64,000 bases of DNA from positions 1 to 64,000 of the forward strand of contig WBUN01000001.1 of the NCBI GenBank assembly GCA_008933705.1, given 5' to 3'. This document shows positions 1 to 10,962 of the stretch, piece after piece (the first letter of the stretch is position 1; every line of letters begins with the position of its first letter). The translations under genes were made by a program, and so were the position numbers. The notes beneath the pieces were generated by a model that saw nothing but the letters and a program-made list of their open reading frames with translations, did not search any database and was not told where the DNA came from. The DNA comes from Hyphomicrobiaceae bacterium. GTDB lineage: Bacteria > Pseudomonadota > Alphaproteobacteria > Rhizobiales > Hyphomicrobiaceae.

Positions 1-334
1 GGTGCCAGAAAGCCGCAAGCGCGCCGCCTTAGCCGAAAATCCTGCGCGGGGCGGCGAGGAGCCGCTCAAATAAAATTAGCATGCGGTGCCTCTCCGCCCC
101 GCGGCCCCTTCACTCTCCCGAACGGCATGGGCCCGGCGAGCCCATGCCGAGGACGGCGCGTGGGCGCAAGGCCGCTCCGATGAGTCAGCCCCCCTTGCCC
201 GCGCATGCGGCGAGGATCGCTGATGATGCGAACCCGCCATCCGCCCGGTCCGACCCCCGAACCGTGCACGGAGTACAGGCATGCAGGCCCGGCTAGCGCA
301 GCAGGGACAGGCGAGGTGCCGCACCGCCGGCGGC
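1..334. other. Gene-poor stretch at the window start
   Basis: No gene with recognisable homology lies here. A plus-strand frame open from the window edge stops at 71-73 and could be the last 23 residues of an upstream gene, but nothing confirms it. A perfect 10-bp inverted repeat (123-132 and 140-149, arm CGGCATGGGC, 7-nt loop) could form a hairpin. It has no T-run, so it is more like an extragenic palindrome than an intrinsic terminator. The short reading frames on both strands have no family resemblance. The stretch is the downstream region of the minus-strand liv operon. Confidence 0.5.
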
Positions 335-1031
335 TCATCCGCCGAGGAAGATGCGGCGCACCTCCGGACTGTCGATCAGCGCCGAGGAGGGACCGTCGAT
401 GGCAAGGCGGCCGCTCTCCAGGATGTAGCCGCGGCTCGCCATGGACAGCGCAAGGCGCACGTTCTGCTCGATGAAGAGAATGGCCATGCCTTCCGATTTC
501 AGCTTGTCGAAAACGTCCTTCATCTGCGCCATCACCTGCGGCGCCAGACCGAGGAACGGCTCGTCCACCATCAGGAGGCGCGGCAGCGCCATCAGCCCGC
601 GCGCAAGCGCCAGCATCTGCTGCTCGCCGCCCGACAGCGTGCGCGCGAGCTGGCCCTTGCGCTCGAGCAGGCGGGGGAACAGCACAAAGACGCGATCGAG
701 GGACTGCCCGCGCGCGGCCTTCGCCGCCGGATGCCAGGCGCCGAGCGACAGGTTCTGCAGCACGGTCAGATGCGGAAACACGCGGCGGCGCTCCAGCACG
801 TGGGCGATGCCCAAAGGCGCGCGGTCGTGCGTCGGCCGGCCGACAAGGCTCGTGCCCTCGAAGCGAATGTCGCCGGCCTTGGCGCGCACGAGGCCGCTGA
901 TGGTGTTGACCACCGTGCTCTTGCCGGAGCCGTTGGGGCCGAGCAGCGCGACGCTTTCGCCCGCGCCGACGCCGAGCGACACGCCCCAGACCACCTGATA
1001 GTCGCCGTAGGCGACCTCGAGATCCTTCACT

Positions 1032-1042
<11 letters not shown>
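335..1042 (-). CDS. livF: Branched-chain amino acid-type ABC transporter ATPase, LivF family
   Basis: 235 residues, the usual LivF length. It is one of two cytoplasmic ATPases that drive uptake of branched-chain amino acids or similar carboxylates or amides. Walker A GPNGSGKST is at residues 35-43, the LSGGEQQ signature near 137, and Walker B LLMVDEP follows. The R-R-V-F-P-H-L-T-V segment after the Q-loop region is typical of LivF. I chose the ATG at 1042 because GGAAG lies 8 nt upstream. An in-frame ATG at 1066 and longer versions would overlap livG more deeply. The gene overlaps livG by 11 nt and is the last of four co-directional genes (livH-livM-livG-livF), so translational coupling is likely. 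The substrate cannot be read from the ATPase. Confidence 0.9.
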
Positions 1043-1756
<714 letters not shown>

Positions 1757-1760
<4 letters not shown>

Positions 1761-2785
1761 CGTTGCCCTCCCCGGCGCCGGATGCGCTCCTCGAACAGGC
1801 TGAGAAGGCCGGCCGGCCGCCACATGCAGATCAGCAGAATGAGGATGCCATAAACGAACAGATCGATGGTGCGGCCGGTGCCGCCGAGCCAGATGCGGCT
1901 GTATTCGGAGAGCGGCACGAGGATGGCGGCGCCGAGCGCCGGTCCCCACAGCGTGCCGGTGCCGCCGAGCACGGTCATGAGCACGACGATGATGGAGATG
2001 TCGACCGAGAACAGCCTCTCGGGGTCGAGGACGAGCACGTACTGGGCATAGAAGGTGCCGGCCACCGACATCATGGCGGCCGAGATCATGAAGGCCAGCA
2101 CCTTGTGCTTGGCGACGGCGATGCCGAGGCTGGCCGCTGCCTCCGGCTCGTCGCGCACGGCCTGCAGGCGGAAGCCGAGACGGCTGCGGCGCAGCTTCCA
2201 GACGATCAGGTAGGCGGCGGCCGCAGCGCCGAGCGCCAGGTAGTAGTAGGGCACCTTGCTGGCGTGGAACTGCAGGTAGAGCCAGGGTTGCGCGCGCACG
2301 ATCGGCACGTAAAGCCCGGAGGCGGCGCCCACCCACTCCCAGCGCTGGAAGATGATCTGCACGCTGGAGCCGATGAGGAGCGTGGCGATGGCGAAGTAGT
2401 GGCCCTTGAGGCGGAGCGTCGGAATGCCGATGGCGATGGCGGCAAGCGCCGAGATGAACATTCCGGCCAGCAGCCCGAACCACGGCGTGATGCCGTACTT
2501 GGCGAACAGGACGGTGGAGGCATAGGCGCCGATGCCGAAAAAGATCGCATGGCCCAGGCTGATCTGTCCGGAAAGGCCGGCGATGACGTTCCACGATTGC
2601 GCCATGAGCGCATAGAGGCAGATGAGGATCAGCAAGTGGTGGTGGAACGTCGCCGTGAAGACGAACGGAAAGACGAGAAGAAGAGCGGCGATGGCGGCGC
2701 CGGCAAGCGTCGCCCACAGCGGCGGCCTCGGCCAGAGCGGCTCGGCACGGGCAGCCTCGAGCATGCGGGCCTGGTCGCTTGCCAT
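1757..2785 (-). CDS. livM: Branched-chain amino acid-type ABC transporter permease, LivM family
   Basis: 342 residues, a polytopic inner-membrane permease of the BPD_transp_2 family. It has a hydrophilic N-terminus of about 20 residues, then about nine hydrophobic segments. The conserved stretch NVIAGLSGQISLGHAIFFG is diagnostic of LivM, as is the cytoplasmic loop near residues 205-230 with an RLGFRLQAVRDEPEAAASLG-type EAA-like sequence that contacts the ATPases. It forms the translocation channel with LivH. It starts 3 nt after the livH stop and ends in an ATGA overlap with livG. Confidence 0.9.
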
Positions 2786-2788
2786 GGA

Positions 2789-3655
2789 TCAAAACCTGCC
2801 AAACAGGCCGTTGGGCCGGACGAGGACGACTGCGAGATAGAGACCGAACACGATCAAGGTCTTGTAGGAGGGATCAACCAGCAGCCCGCCGAGCGATTCG
2901 ACGAGGCCGATCAGGATGCCGGCGACCAGGCTGCCGAGGATGCTGCCGAAGCCGCCGAGCGCGACCGCCACGAAGGCGAGGAGAGCAAAGTTCACGCCAA
3001 CGTCGGGGAAGATGTAGAAGAACGTCGACAGCAGGCTGCCGGCGACGCCGACGCAGCCGAGGCCGATGGCCCAGCCCAGCGCCGACATGCGGTCGGTGGG
3101 GATGCCCATGACGGACGCCGCCTGCCGGTCCTGGGAGGTCGCCTGCAGGGCAAGGCCCGTCTCCGTGCGCGTGACGAACAGCCACAGAGCGACGAAGGCC
3201 AAGAGGCAGATGGCGCCGGCGACGAGCTGCGGCTGGCCGATGAAGATCGGGCCGATCTGCACGCGCCCGGCAATCCAGGGATTGGCGATGGTGCGGAAGT
3301 CGGGCGTCCAGAGGAACTGCGCGCCGGCCCTGAGTGCGACCGCCAATCCGAACGTGCCGCACACCTGTGCCAGCATCGGCGCGGACAGAAGATGCCGGAT
3401 AATGCCGAAATGCACCAGGAGCCCGGCGACCCCCAGAATGGCGACGACCAGCGGCAGGGAGAGCAGAGGGTCCAGGCCGGCAAGGAACCAAAGCCAGAAC
3501 GAGGAGAACATGGCGATCATCAGGAACTCGCCGTGGGCGAAGTTCACGATCTCCATCAGCCCGAATATCAGGCTAAGGCCGACCGCCACAAGGGCATAGA
3601 TGAGGCCCATCAGAAGACCGCTGACGATCGCCTGGATGATCAAGTCCCGTGACAA
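2789..3655 (-). CDS. livH: Branched-chain amino acid-type ABC transporter permease, LivH family
   Basis: 288 residues, the smaller permease of the LivHM pair. The N-terminal pattern IIQAIVSGLLMGLIYALVAVGLSLIFG followed by MEIVNFAHGEF is the family hallmark. I chose the TTG at 3655 because a strong ribosome site (GGAGG, 10 nt upstream) points to it and no ATG lies between that site and the conserved core. It is the first gene of the liv operon. Its promoter must lie in the 66-bp gap shared with the divergent binding-protein gene, which suggests joint control. Confidence 0.9.
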   Translation of the reverse strand: MSRDLIIQAIVSGLLMGLIYALVAVGLSLIFGLMEIVNFAHGEFLMIAMFSSFWLWFLAGLDPLLSLPLVVAILGVAGLLVHFGIIRHLLSAPMLAQVCGTFGLAVALRAGAQFLWTPDFRTIANPWIAGRVQIGPIFIGQPQLVAGAICLLAFVALWLFVTRTETGLALQATSQDRQAASVMGIPTDRMSALGWAIGLGCVGVAGSLLSTFFYIFPDVGVNFALLAFVAVALGGFGSILGSLVAGILIGLVESLGGLLVDPSYKTLIVFGLYLAVVLVRPNGLFGRF

Positions 3656-3721
3656 TTGACGAACACCTCCAAAAGCCGTGAAATCCCCTTTGACGTTAAG
3701 CGTTCGGAAGGAGTGAGGTCA

Positions 3722-4984
3722 ATGAATCCGCGTATCATCGCAGCCACGATTGCTGCGCTTGCCTTCGGCACGGTGGCCGCCGAAGCGCAGCAGCAGGTGA
3801 AGATTGGCGTTCTCTACCCGCTGTCGGGGCCCGTCGCGCAGGTGGGCATCGATGCGGTTGCCGCCGTCAAGACGGCGGTCGAGATCGTCAACGAGGGTGC
3901 CGATCTGCCGCTGCCGCTGGCCAAGGGCAAGGGCCTTGCGGGGCTGGGCGGCGCCAAAGTGAGCATCGTCGTCGTCGATCATCAGGGCAAGCCCGAGGTG
4001 GGCCAGAGCGAGACCGAGCGCCTGATCACGCAGGAGAAGGTGCACGCCCTGATCGGCGCCTACTACTCCTCCGTGACGGCCGCGGCCAGCCAGGCCGCCG
4101 AGCGTGCCGGCATCCCCTTCCTCAACGCTGCCTCGACCCAACCCGCGCTCACCCAGCGCGGTCTCAAGTTCTTCTTCCGCACCACGCCGACCGACGAGAA
4201 TTTCTCCGGGCTGATGTTCGACTTCATGAAGGACCTCCAGGCCAAGTCGGGCAAGAAGATCGAGTCGGTCTCCATCTTCCACGAGGACACCGCGTTCGGA
4301 TCCGACAGCGCGAAAGTCCAGGACAAGCTGGCGAAAGACAGGAACTACAAGGTCCTCGAGAAGATCGCCTACAAGGCCCAGACGACGTCGCTCTCCTCTG
4401 AAGTGCAGCGCCTGAAGGCGGCAAACGCGGACGTGCTGCTGCCCTCGTCCTACACCTCCGACACGTTCCTGCTGCTGCGGACGGCCAAGGAGCTCGACTA
4501 CAATCCCAAGCTCATCATCGCCCAGAACGCCGGCTTCACCGATCCGACGTTCATCAGCACGCTGGGCAAGGACGCGGAGGGCGCGATCACGCGCTCGCCC
4601 TACAACGGCGACCTGGCGAACCGCATCCCGCTCATCACCAAGGTCAACGCGATCTTCAAGAAGCACTCGAACGGCCGCGACCTGTCGGACGTGCCGGCGC
4701 GCGTGTTCACCGGCATGATGACGCTGCTCGATGCGATCAATCGCGCAGGGTCGACCGATCCCGAGAAGATCCGCGCGGCGCTGGCTGCGACCAACATTCC
4801 CCCCGAGCAGCTGATCGTGCCCTACAGGGGCGTGAAGTTCAACGCCACGGGGCAGAACGAGCTGGTGCGCCCGATCCTGATGCAGGTGCAGAAGGGCAAA
4901 TACTGCACGATCTATCCCTTCGAGCTCGCGTCCTGCGAGGTCATGTTCCCGATCCCGACATGGGGCGAGAAGGCGAAGATGTGA
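3722..4984 (+). CDS. Branched-chain amino acid-type ABC transporter substrate-binding protein
   Basis: 420 residues, a periplasmic binding protein of the Peripla_BP_6 / LivJ-LivK type. A signal peptide (about residues 1-24, ending AAEAQ) is followed by [17 protein letters not shown], the standard start of this fold. Later segments such as [19 protein letters not shown] match the ligand-binding lobe. I chose the ATG at 3722 over an upstream in-frame start because GGAAGGAG lies just before it and the signal peptide begins there. It is transcribed away from livHMGF and probably delivers substrate to that system. At 420 residues it resembles the amide/urea or aromatic-acid branch rather than short LivK, but the ligand is not determinable. 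Confidence 0.9.
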   Translation: MNPRIIAATIAALAFGTVAAEAQQQVKIGVLYPLSGPVAQVGIDAVAAVKTAVEIVNEGADLPLPLAKGKGLAGLGGAKVSIVVVDHQGKPEVGQSETERLITQEKVHALIGAYYSSVTAAASQAAERAGIPFLNAASTQPALTQRGLKFFFRTTPTDENFSGLMFDFMKDLQAKSGKKIESVSIFHEDTAFGSDSAKVQDKLAKDRNYKVLEKIAYKAQTTSLSSEVQRLKAANADVLLPSSYTSDTFLLLRTAKELDYNPKLIIAQNAGFTDPTFISTLGKDAEGAITRSPYNGDLANRIPLITKVNAIFKKHSNGRDLSDVPARVFTGMMTLLDAINRAGSTDPEKIRAALAATNIPPEQLIVPYRGVKFNATGQNELVRPILMQVQKGKYCTIYPFELASCEVMFPIPTWGEKAKM

Positions 4985-5010
4985 AAGGCGCGAGTGCCGA
5001 CAGGAGCGGG

Positions 5011-5036
5011 GCCGGCCGGAGTGATTTCCGGCCGGC
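5011..5036 (+). terminator. Probable intrinsic terminator between convergent genes
   Basis: A perfect 10-bp GC-rich inverted repeat (5011-5020 GCCGGCCGGA, 5027-5036) with a 6-nt loop is followed by TTTC. It lies 26 nt after the binding-protein stop and 16 nt before the convergent dppF stop, so it may serve both directions. The T-run is short. Confidence 0.6.
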
Positions 5037-5052
5037 TTTCTGCTGGCCGCGG

Positions 5053-6041
<989 letters not shown>

Positions 6042-6045
<4 letters not shown>

Positions 6046-7046
6046 GGTGCGCTCCCGTTCAGCCGGTCGGCTTGCCAGCAGGCGACCGAATGCCCGGCAG
6101 CCTTCGTCTCGAGCGGCGGATACTCCGCGCGGCAGTGCTCGGTCGCGTGGGCGCAGCGGGGCGCAAAGATGCAGCCCGGTATCGCCTCCTTGAGCGACGG
6201 AACCATGCCGGGGATCTCGGCAAGCCGCGCGGGCGCGTTGCCGGCCAGCGACGAGCGCAGCCGCGGCACCGAGCCCAGCAGCGCGCGCGTATACGGATGG
6301 CGGGGCTTTGCGAACAGCGCCTCGACAGGGGCTTCCTCGACCTTCCTGCCCGCGTACATGACGACGACGCGTTGCGCCATCTCGGCCACGACGCCGAGAT
6401 CGTGCGTGATGAGGACGATGGCGGAGCCCGTCTTGGCCTTGAGCTGGCGCATGAGATCGAGGATCTGCGCCTGCACGGTGACGTCGAGCGCGGTGGTGGG
6501 CTCGTCGGCGATCAGCACCTTCGGATTGCAGGCAAGCGCCATGGCGATCATGACGCGCTGGCGCATGCCGCCCGACAGCTCGTGCGGGTACTGCCGTATG
6601 CGCTGCTCGGGCTCGGGTATGCCGACCAGGCGCAGCATCTGGACGGCGCGCGCTTCTGCGGCGGAGCGGTCGAGATGCTGATGCAGGACGAGCGTCTCGG
6701 CGATCTGCCGGCCGATGGTCAGCACCGGATTGAGCGAGGTCATCGGCTCCTGGAAGATCATCGAGATCTCGTTGCCGCGGATCGCGCGCATCTGGCGCTC
6801 CGAAAGCGTCAGCAGATTCCTGCCGGCGAGGCGGATCTCGCCCGCCACGATCCGGCCTGGCGGGGAGGCGATCAGGCGCATCATCGACAGCGATGTCACG
6901 CTCTTGCCGCATCCCGATTCGCCGACCACGGCCAGCGTTTCACCGGGGAACACCGAGAACGAGACGCCGTCGACCGCGCGCACGATGCCGTCGCGCGTGA
7001 AGAAGTAGGTCTTGAGATCGTCGATCTCGAGCAGCGGAGCCGTCAT
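6042..7046 (-). CDS. dppD: Peptide-type ABC transporter ATPase, DppD/OppD family
   Basis: 334 residues. Walker A GESGCGKS is at residues 42-49; [15 protein letters not shown] is the OppD-type Q-loop; LSGGMRQR is the signature; [14 protein letters not shown] is Walker B. The C-terminal oligopeptide/dipeptide extension contains the cysteine pattern [15 protein letters not shown]. It pairs with DppF as the cytoplasmic heterodimer. The start is 6 nt after the dppC stop on the minus strand and the end overlaps dppF, as expected for one transcript. Confidence 0.9.
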
Positions 7047-7052
7047 GACGCT

Positions 7053-7937
7053 CTACATGTTGCGGGCAAGGCGCGGGTCGAGTGCGTCGCGCAGTCCGTC
7101 GCCGAGCAGGTTGACCGACAGGACGGCGAGCGACAGGAAGATGCCCGGGAAGAAGATCAGATAGTTGGCGATCTGGAACAGGGAGCGGCCCTCGGCCATG
7201 ATGTTGCCCCAGCTCGGGATGTTGGGCGGCGTGCCGGCGCCGAGAAACGACAGGATGGCCTCGGTCAGCATCGCAGATGCGCAGATGTAGGTGCCCTGCA
7301 CCAGCAGCGGGGCGATGGTGTTGGGCAGGATGTGGCGGATCAGGATGGCCGGCGTGCGGGTGCCCGCCGCGACGGCGGCATCGACGTAGGGCTGCTCGCG
7401 CAGCGTCAGCACGAGGCTGCGGATGAGCCGCACGACGCGCGGCACCTCGGTGACGGTGATGGCGAGGATGACGTTCTCGAGGCTGGCCTTGGTCAGCGCC
7501 ATCAAGGCGATGGCAAGCAGAACGCCCGGGATCGACATCAGCCCGTCCATGACGCGCATGAGGATGCCGTCGAGCCAGCGCACGAAGCCGGTGACGAGGC
7601 CGATGGCGAGGCCGATGAGGGTTGCGAGCACGGCCACGGTGAGACCCACCGCAAGCGAGACCCGCGCGCCGTAGACAACGCGGCTGTAGACGTCGCGGCC
7701 CAGCATGTCGGTGCCGAACCAGTAGCTCTCGGATGGTCTGCGCAGACGACGGATGGGCGAAATCGCCTGTGGATCGACCGTGCCGAGGTGGGGCGCGAGC
7801 ACGGCCATCAGGATCAGAAGCGCGAGCACGACCGCGCCGAGGATCGCGGTCGGATGGCGCCTGAGCGCATCCTTGATGCGCGTCCAGGTCGGCGACCGGC
7901 TGGCGGGCTTGACGCTGTCGGCGGCTATGATGGCCAT
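7053..7937 (-). CDS. dppC: Peptide-type ABC transporter permease, DppC/OppC family
   Basis: 294 residues. It has an N-terminal OppC-type segment with one membrane helix (about residues 34-52), then the periplasmic WFGTDMLGRDVYSRVVYGARVSL motif typical of DppC, and a five-helix BPD_transp_1 domain. The EAA loop (VDAAVAAGTRTPAILIRHILPN) contacts the ATPases. It forms the pore with DppB, whose gene ends 1 nt upstream. I see no clear ribosome site, so coupling to dppB translation is likely. Confidence 0.9.
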   Translation of the reverse strand: MAIIAADSVKPASRSPTWTRIKDALRRHPTAILGAVVLALLILMAVLAPHLGTVDPQAISPIRRLRRPSESYWFGTDMLGRDVYSRVVYGARVSLAVGLTVAVLATLIGLAIGLVTGFVRWLDGILMRVMDGLMSIPGVLLAIALMALTKASLENVILAITVTEVPRVVRLIRSLVLTLREQPYVDAAVAAGTRTPAILIRHILPNTIAPLLVQGTYICASAMLTEAILSFLGAGTPPNIPSWGNIMAEGRSLFQIANYLIFFPGIFLSLAVLSVNLLGDGLRDALDPRLARNM

Positions 7938-7938
7938 G

Positions 7939-8880
7939 TCAGTATTGTATCCGCGGGTCGAAGAGCTTGTAGGACAGATCGACGAGCAGGTTGACGAGCA
8001 CGTAAACGGCGGAGAAGAGCAGGATGACGCCTTGAATGATCGGATAGTCGCGCCGCAGAATGGCGTCCACCGTCAGCCGGCCGATGCCGGGGATGGCGAA
8101 AACGCTTTCCGTCACCACTACGCCAGAGATGAGCAGCGCAACGCCGATGCCGATCACGGTGACGATCGGAACGGCTGCGTTCTTGAGCGCATGGCGCATC
8201 AGCACGGCATTGGGCGCCAGGCCCTTGGCATGCGCGGTGCGCACATAGTCCTGCGCCAGGATCTCGAGCATGGTCGCGCGCGTGATGCGGGCGATGAGTG
8301 CGATGTAGATGGTGCCGAGCGCGATGGACGGCAGAATGAGATGGCGCAGCCACGCCCACAAGCCTTCGCGGAGCGGCGTGTAGCCCTGCACGGGCAGCCA
8401 ATCGAGCTCGATGGCAAACAGATAGATCAGCATGTAGGCGAGCACGAATACCGGCATCGAGAACCCGAGCACAGAGAAGAGCATCACCAGCCGATCCACG
8501 AGCCTGCCGGCCTTCCATGCGGCGAAGACCCCCAGCGGAACGGAGATGGCCACGGCGACAAAGAGCGTGCACAGGGCGAGCGAGAGCGTCGGCCCCACGC
8601 GCTGCCCGATCAGCTGCGTAACGGGCAGGTTGGTGAAGATGGAGATGCCGAGATCGCCGTGCAGCACGGCCCAGGCCCAGGTGCCGAAGCGGGTGAGGAA
8701 CGGCTGGTCCAGCCCGAGCTTCTGGCGGATGCGCTCGATGTCCTCGTTGGTGGCGATGTCGCCTGCAATCACGGCCGCAGGATCGCCCGGAGTGAGATAG
8801 AGCAGGGAGAACACGAAGAACGCCACCATGCCGATGACCGGGATGGTCGCAAGCAGGCGTCGGATGACGTAACCCAGCAT
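7939..8880 (-). CDS. dppB: Peptide-type ABC transporter permease, DppB/OppB family
   Basis: 313 residues. The N-terminus MLGYVIRRLLATIPVIGMVAF and the following LTPGDPA motif are diagnostic of DppB/OppB. Six membrane segments can be traced, with an EAA loop (YVRTAHAKGLAPNAVLMRHALKN). It is the first gene of the dppBCDF block and is separated from the upstream binding-protein gene by about 335 bp with an extragenic palindrome. Permease expression may therefore be lower than that of the binding protein. Confidence 0.9.
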   Translation of the reverse strand: MLGYVIRRLLATIPVIGMVAFFVFSLLYLTPGDPAAVIAGDIATNEDIERIRQKLGLDQPFLTRFGTWAWAVLHGDLGISIFTNLPVTQLIGQRVGPTLSLALCTLFVAVAISVPLGVFAAWKAGRLVDRLVMLFSVLGFSMPVFVLAYMLIYLFAIELDWLPVQGYTPLREGLWAWLRHLILPSIALGTIYIALIARITRATMLEILAQDYVRTAHAKGLAPNAVLMRHALKNAAVPIVTVIGIGVALLISGVVVTESVFAIPGIGRLTVDAILRRDYPIIQGVILLFSAVYVLVNLLVDLSYKLFDPRIQY

Positions 8881-9215
8881 CTAGCCACGGACCTCGATGT
8901 CAGACACGCCGAGCACCGAGCGCCCCTCCCCACAAGGGGGACGCGGAATTCGTGTGGGCCGCGCACGGCGCGCCATCACCACTCGCCACACCGGCTGCCT
9001 GTCTCACGCGCTGGTTCCCGGGCATGACGATGCATTGCTGCAAGCCGGGATCGCGCCCCGCAGCTCCACGGCCGGGGAGACGGAGCCTCCACCGACGAAG
9101 TCGGCGAATTTCTCGATCTCGATCACGCGAGCAACACCATGAACCTGATGCCCCCTTTGATTCCGAAGTTCGCTGCCGACGCCGGCCGCGAACTTCGGAA
9201 CCGGGACAGGGGAGC
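8881..9215. other. 335-bp gap between binding-protein gene and dppB
   Basis: No gene is supported here. The gap lies inside what is otherwise one minus-strand transport operon. It carries the perfect palindrome described separately (9161-9200) and a short G/C-rich repeat near 8928-8941. I see no convincing promoter and no intrinsic terminator with a T-run. A role as an mRNA-processing or attenuation spacer between binding protein and permease genes is an inference. Confidence 0.5.
9161..9200 (-). repeat. Extragenic palindrome, copy A of a repeated family
   Basis: Perfect 13-bp arms (9161-9173 TTCCGAAGTTCGC, 9188-9200) flank a 14-nt loop. Read on the minus strand, the element with its flanks matches a second copy at about 19855-19935: a shared GTCCCG on the left, the GAAGTTCGC/GCGAACTTCGGA arms, and TCAAAGGGG on the right. 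This suggests a dispersed REP-like element. Confidence 0.6.
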
Positions 9216-10814
9216 CTACTTCTTCTCCACGTTCCAGAGGAAGGCGATCGGCGAGATCAACAGTCCAGAGACATTGGAGCGGTAGGCGGTCGGGATGACA
9301 AACTGTGCCGTCGGGATGAACGGCACCGACTGCCAAGCATGCTTCTGCATGTCGTCGGCTATCTTCTTCTGTGTCGCCGCATCGGGGGCATCGAACCAGG
9401 CATCGCGCAACTTCTCCATCTCGGGGTCGGTCGGCCAGCCGAACCAGGCCTTCTCGCCCGCACCGCGCATCGGAGCGTTGATGGCGGGGTTGGCCATGTC
9501 GGGACCGACCCACCAGGTATGGAAGATGCTCCAGCCGCCCTTGTCGATCGGCTCCTTCACGGCACGGCGGTTGATCAGCGTGCCCCAGTCGTTTGCGGCA
9601 AGCTCTGCGTTGAGACCAGCGCTCTTCAGCAACTCGAGCGTGAGCAGGCCCTGGCTGTGCACGATCGGCTGATCGGTGGCCGAGAGGACGATGATCTTCT
9701 CGCCCTTGTAGCCGGCCTCCTGGATCAACTGCTTGGCCTTGGCGAGGTCACGCTTGCCGGTCAGCACCTCCGAGCCGACCTTGCTCTCGGACGGCGAGCC
9801 GCAGGTGAAGAAGGACGGGCACGCCTTGCCCTGCTTGGCGTCGCCGGCAATGGCGAGGGCATAGTCCTGCTGGTTGACCAGATAGAGAAGCGCCTGGCGC
9901 ATCTTCGGGTTGTTGAAGGGCGGATGGAGCTGGTTGAAGCGGACAATTCCCATCGAGCCCATCGGATCCGTGTTCTCGATCTTGATGGATTTGTTCTTCG
10001 AGAGCAGGGGTACAAGGTCCGGCGGCACTTGCTGCCACCAGTCCACCTCGCCGGCATTGAGAGCGGCGGCGGCCGTCGCCGAGTCGGGAATGTAAAGCCA
10101 CTCGACGCGGTCGACCTTCACCACTTTGCCGCCCGACGCCCACGAGGGCGGCTCCTTGCGGGGCACGTAGTCGGTATTCTTGATGAACACGACCTTGTTG
10201 CCGGGCACCCATTCCGCCTTCACGAACTTGAACGGCCCCGAGCCGATCGACTCCGTGATCTGCGTGAACGCGTCCGTCTTGGCCACGCGCTCCGGCATCA
10301 TGAACGGCACGTTGGAGGATGGCTTGGCGAGCGCGTCGAGCGTGAGGGCGAACGGCCTCTTCAGTTTCAGCGTGAAGGTCTTGTCATCGACGGCCTTCCA
10401 CGACTCGGTCATCTCGGCGAGCTTCTGGCCCAACGGGTCGCGCTTCGCCCAGCGCTCGACCGAGGCGATGCAATCGGCGGACTTCACGGGCTGTCCGTCG
10501 TGCCACTTGAGCCCGTCGCGCAGCGTGAAGGTATAGGTCAGCTTGTCCGGGCTCAGTACGTACTTGTCCACCATCTGCGGCTGGACTTCGAACTTCTCGT
10601 TCACCGCAAACAGGGTGTCGTAGACCATGTAGCCGTAGTTTCGGGTGATGTAGGCCGTGGTCCAGATGGGGTCGAGGCTGCGCAGATCGGCTTCGGGGAC
10701 GAACTTGAGCGTCTTCTGCTGAGCCACAGCCGGCTGGGCCAGGAGGCCGATGCCGGCAAGAGCGATGGCGAATCCGAGTGCTGCGAGCGAGCTTCGCATC
10801 TTCGCAGTTGTCAT
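9216..10814 (-). CDS. Peptide-type ABC transporter substrate-binding protein, SBP_bac_5 family
   Basis: 532 residues, a periplasmic extracellular solute-binding protein family 5 member (DppA/OppA type). A signal peptide covers about residues 1-32 (FAIALAGIGLLAQPAVAQQ). It is followed by LKFVPEADLRSLDPIWTTAYITRNYGYMVYDTLF, which is the family entry motif. LTYTFTLRDGLKWHDGQPV is the conserved SBP_bac_5 signature. I chose the ATG at 10814 because it opens the signal peptide; further upstream starts run into the divergent promoter region. It is the first gene of the dpp operon. Its divergent neighbour is an amidase, so the natural ligand may be an amide or amino acid derivative instead of a peptide. 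Confidence 0.9.
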   Translation of the reverse strand: MTTAKMRSSLAALGFAIALAGIGLLAQPAVAQQKTLKFVPEADLRSLDPIWTTAYITRNYGYMVYDTLFAVNEKFEVQPQMVDKYVLSPDKLTYTFTLRDGLKWHDGQPVKSADCIASVERWAKRDPLGQKLAEMTESWKAVDDKTFTLKLKRPFALTLDALAKPSSNVPFMMPERVAKTDAFTQITESIGSGPFKFVKAEWVPGNKVVFIKNTDYVPRKEPPSWASGGKVVKVDRVEWLYIPDSATAAAALNAGEVDWWQQVPPDLVPLLSKNKSIKIENTDPMGSMGIVRFNQLHPPFNNPKMRQALLYLVNQQDYALAIAGDAKQGKACPSFFTCGSPSESKVGSEVLTGKRDLAKAKQLIQEAGYKGEKIIVLSATDQPIVHSQGLLTLELLKSAGLNAELAANDWGTLINRRAVKEPIDKGGWSIFHTWWVGPDMANPAINAPMRGAGEKAWFGWPTDPEMEKLRDAWFDAPDAATQKKIADDMQKHAWQSVPFIPTAQFVIPTAYRSNVSGLLISPIAFLWNVEKK

Positions 10815-10962
10815 CAGGGTGTGTCCCTTATTCAATGCAGGATACTTGTTCCATGGCACGCGGCACGCGGCCGGCGCGATGTTAGATGTGCTTGCGGGTG
10901 CACACCAGACTGAAATTGCTGGGCAGGATGCCCAACGGATGATCACGACAGGAAGAGCAACC

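Noticed and set aside
123..149. Hairpin near the window start as an intrinsic terminator
   Set aside because: It has 10-bp arms but no following T-run and lies about 185 nt past the livF stop. It is noted under the gap entry instead.
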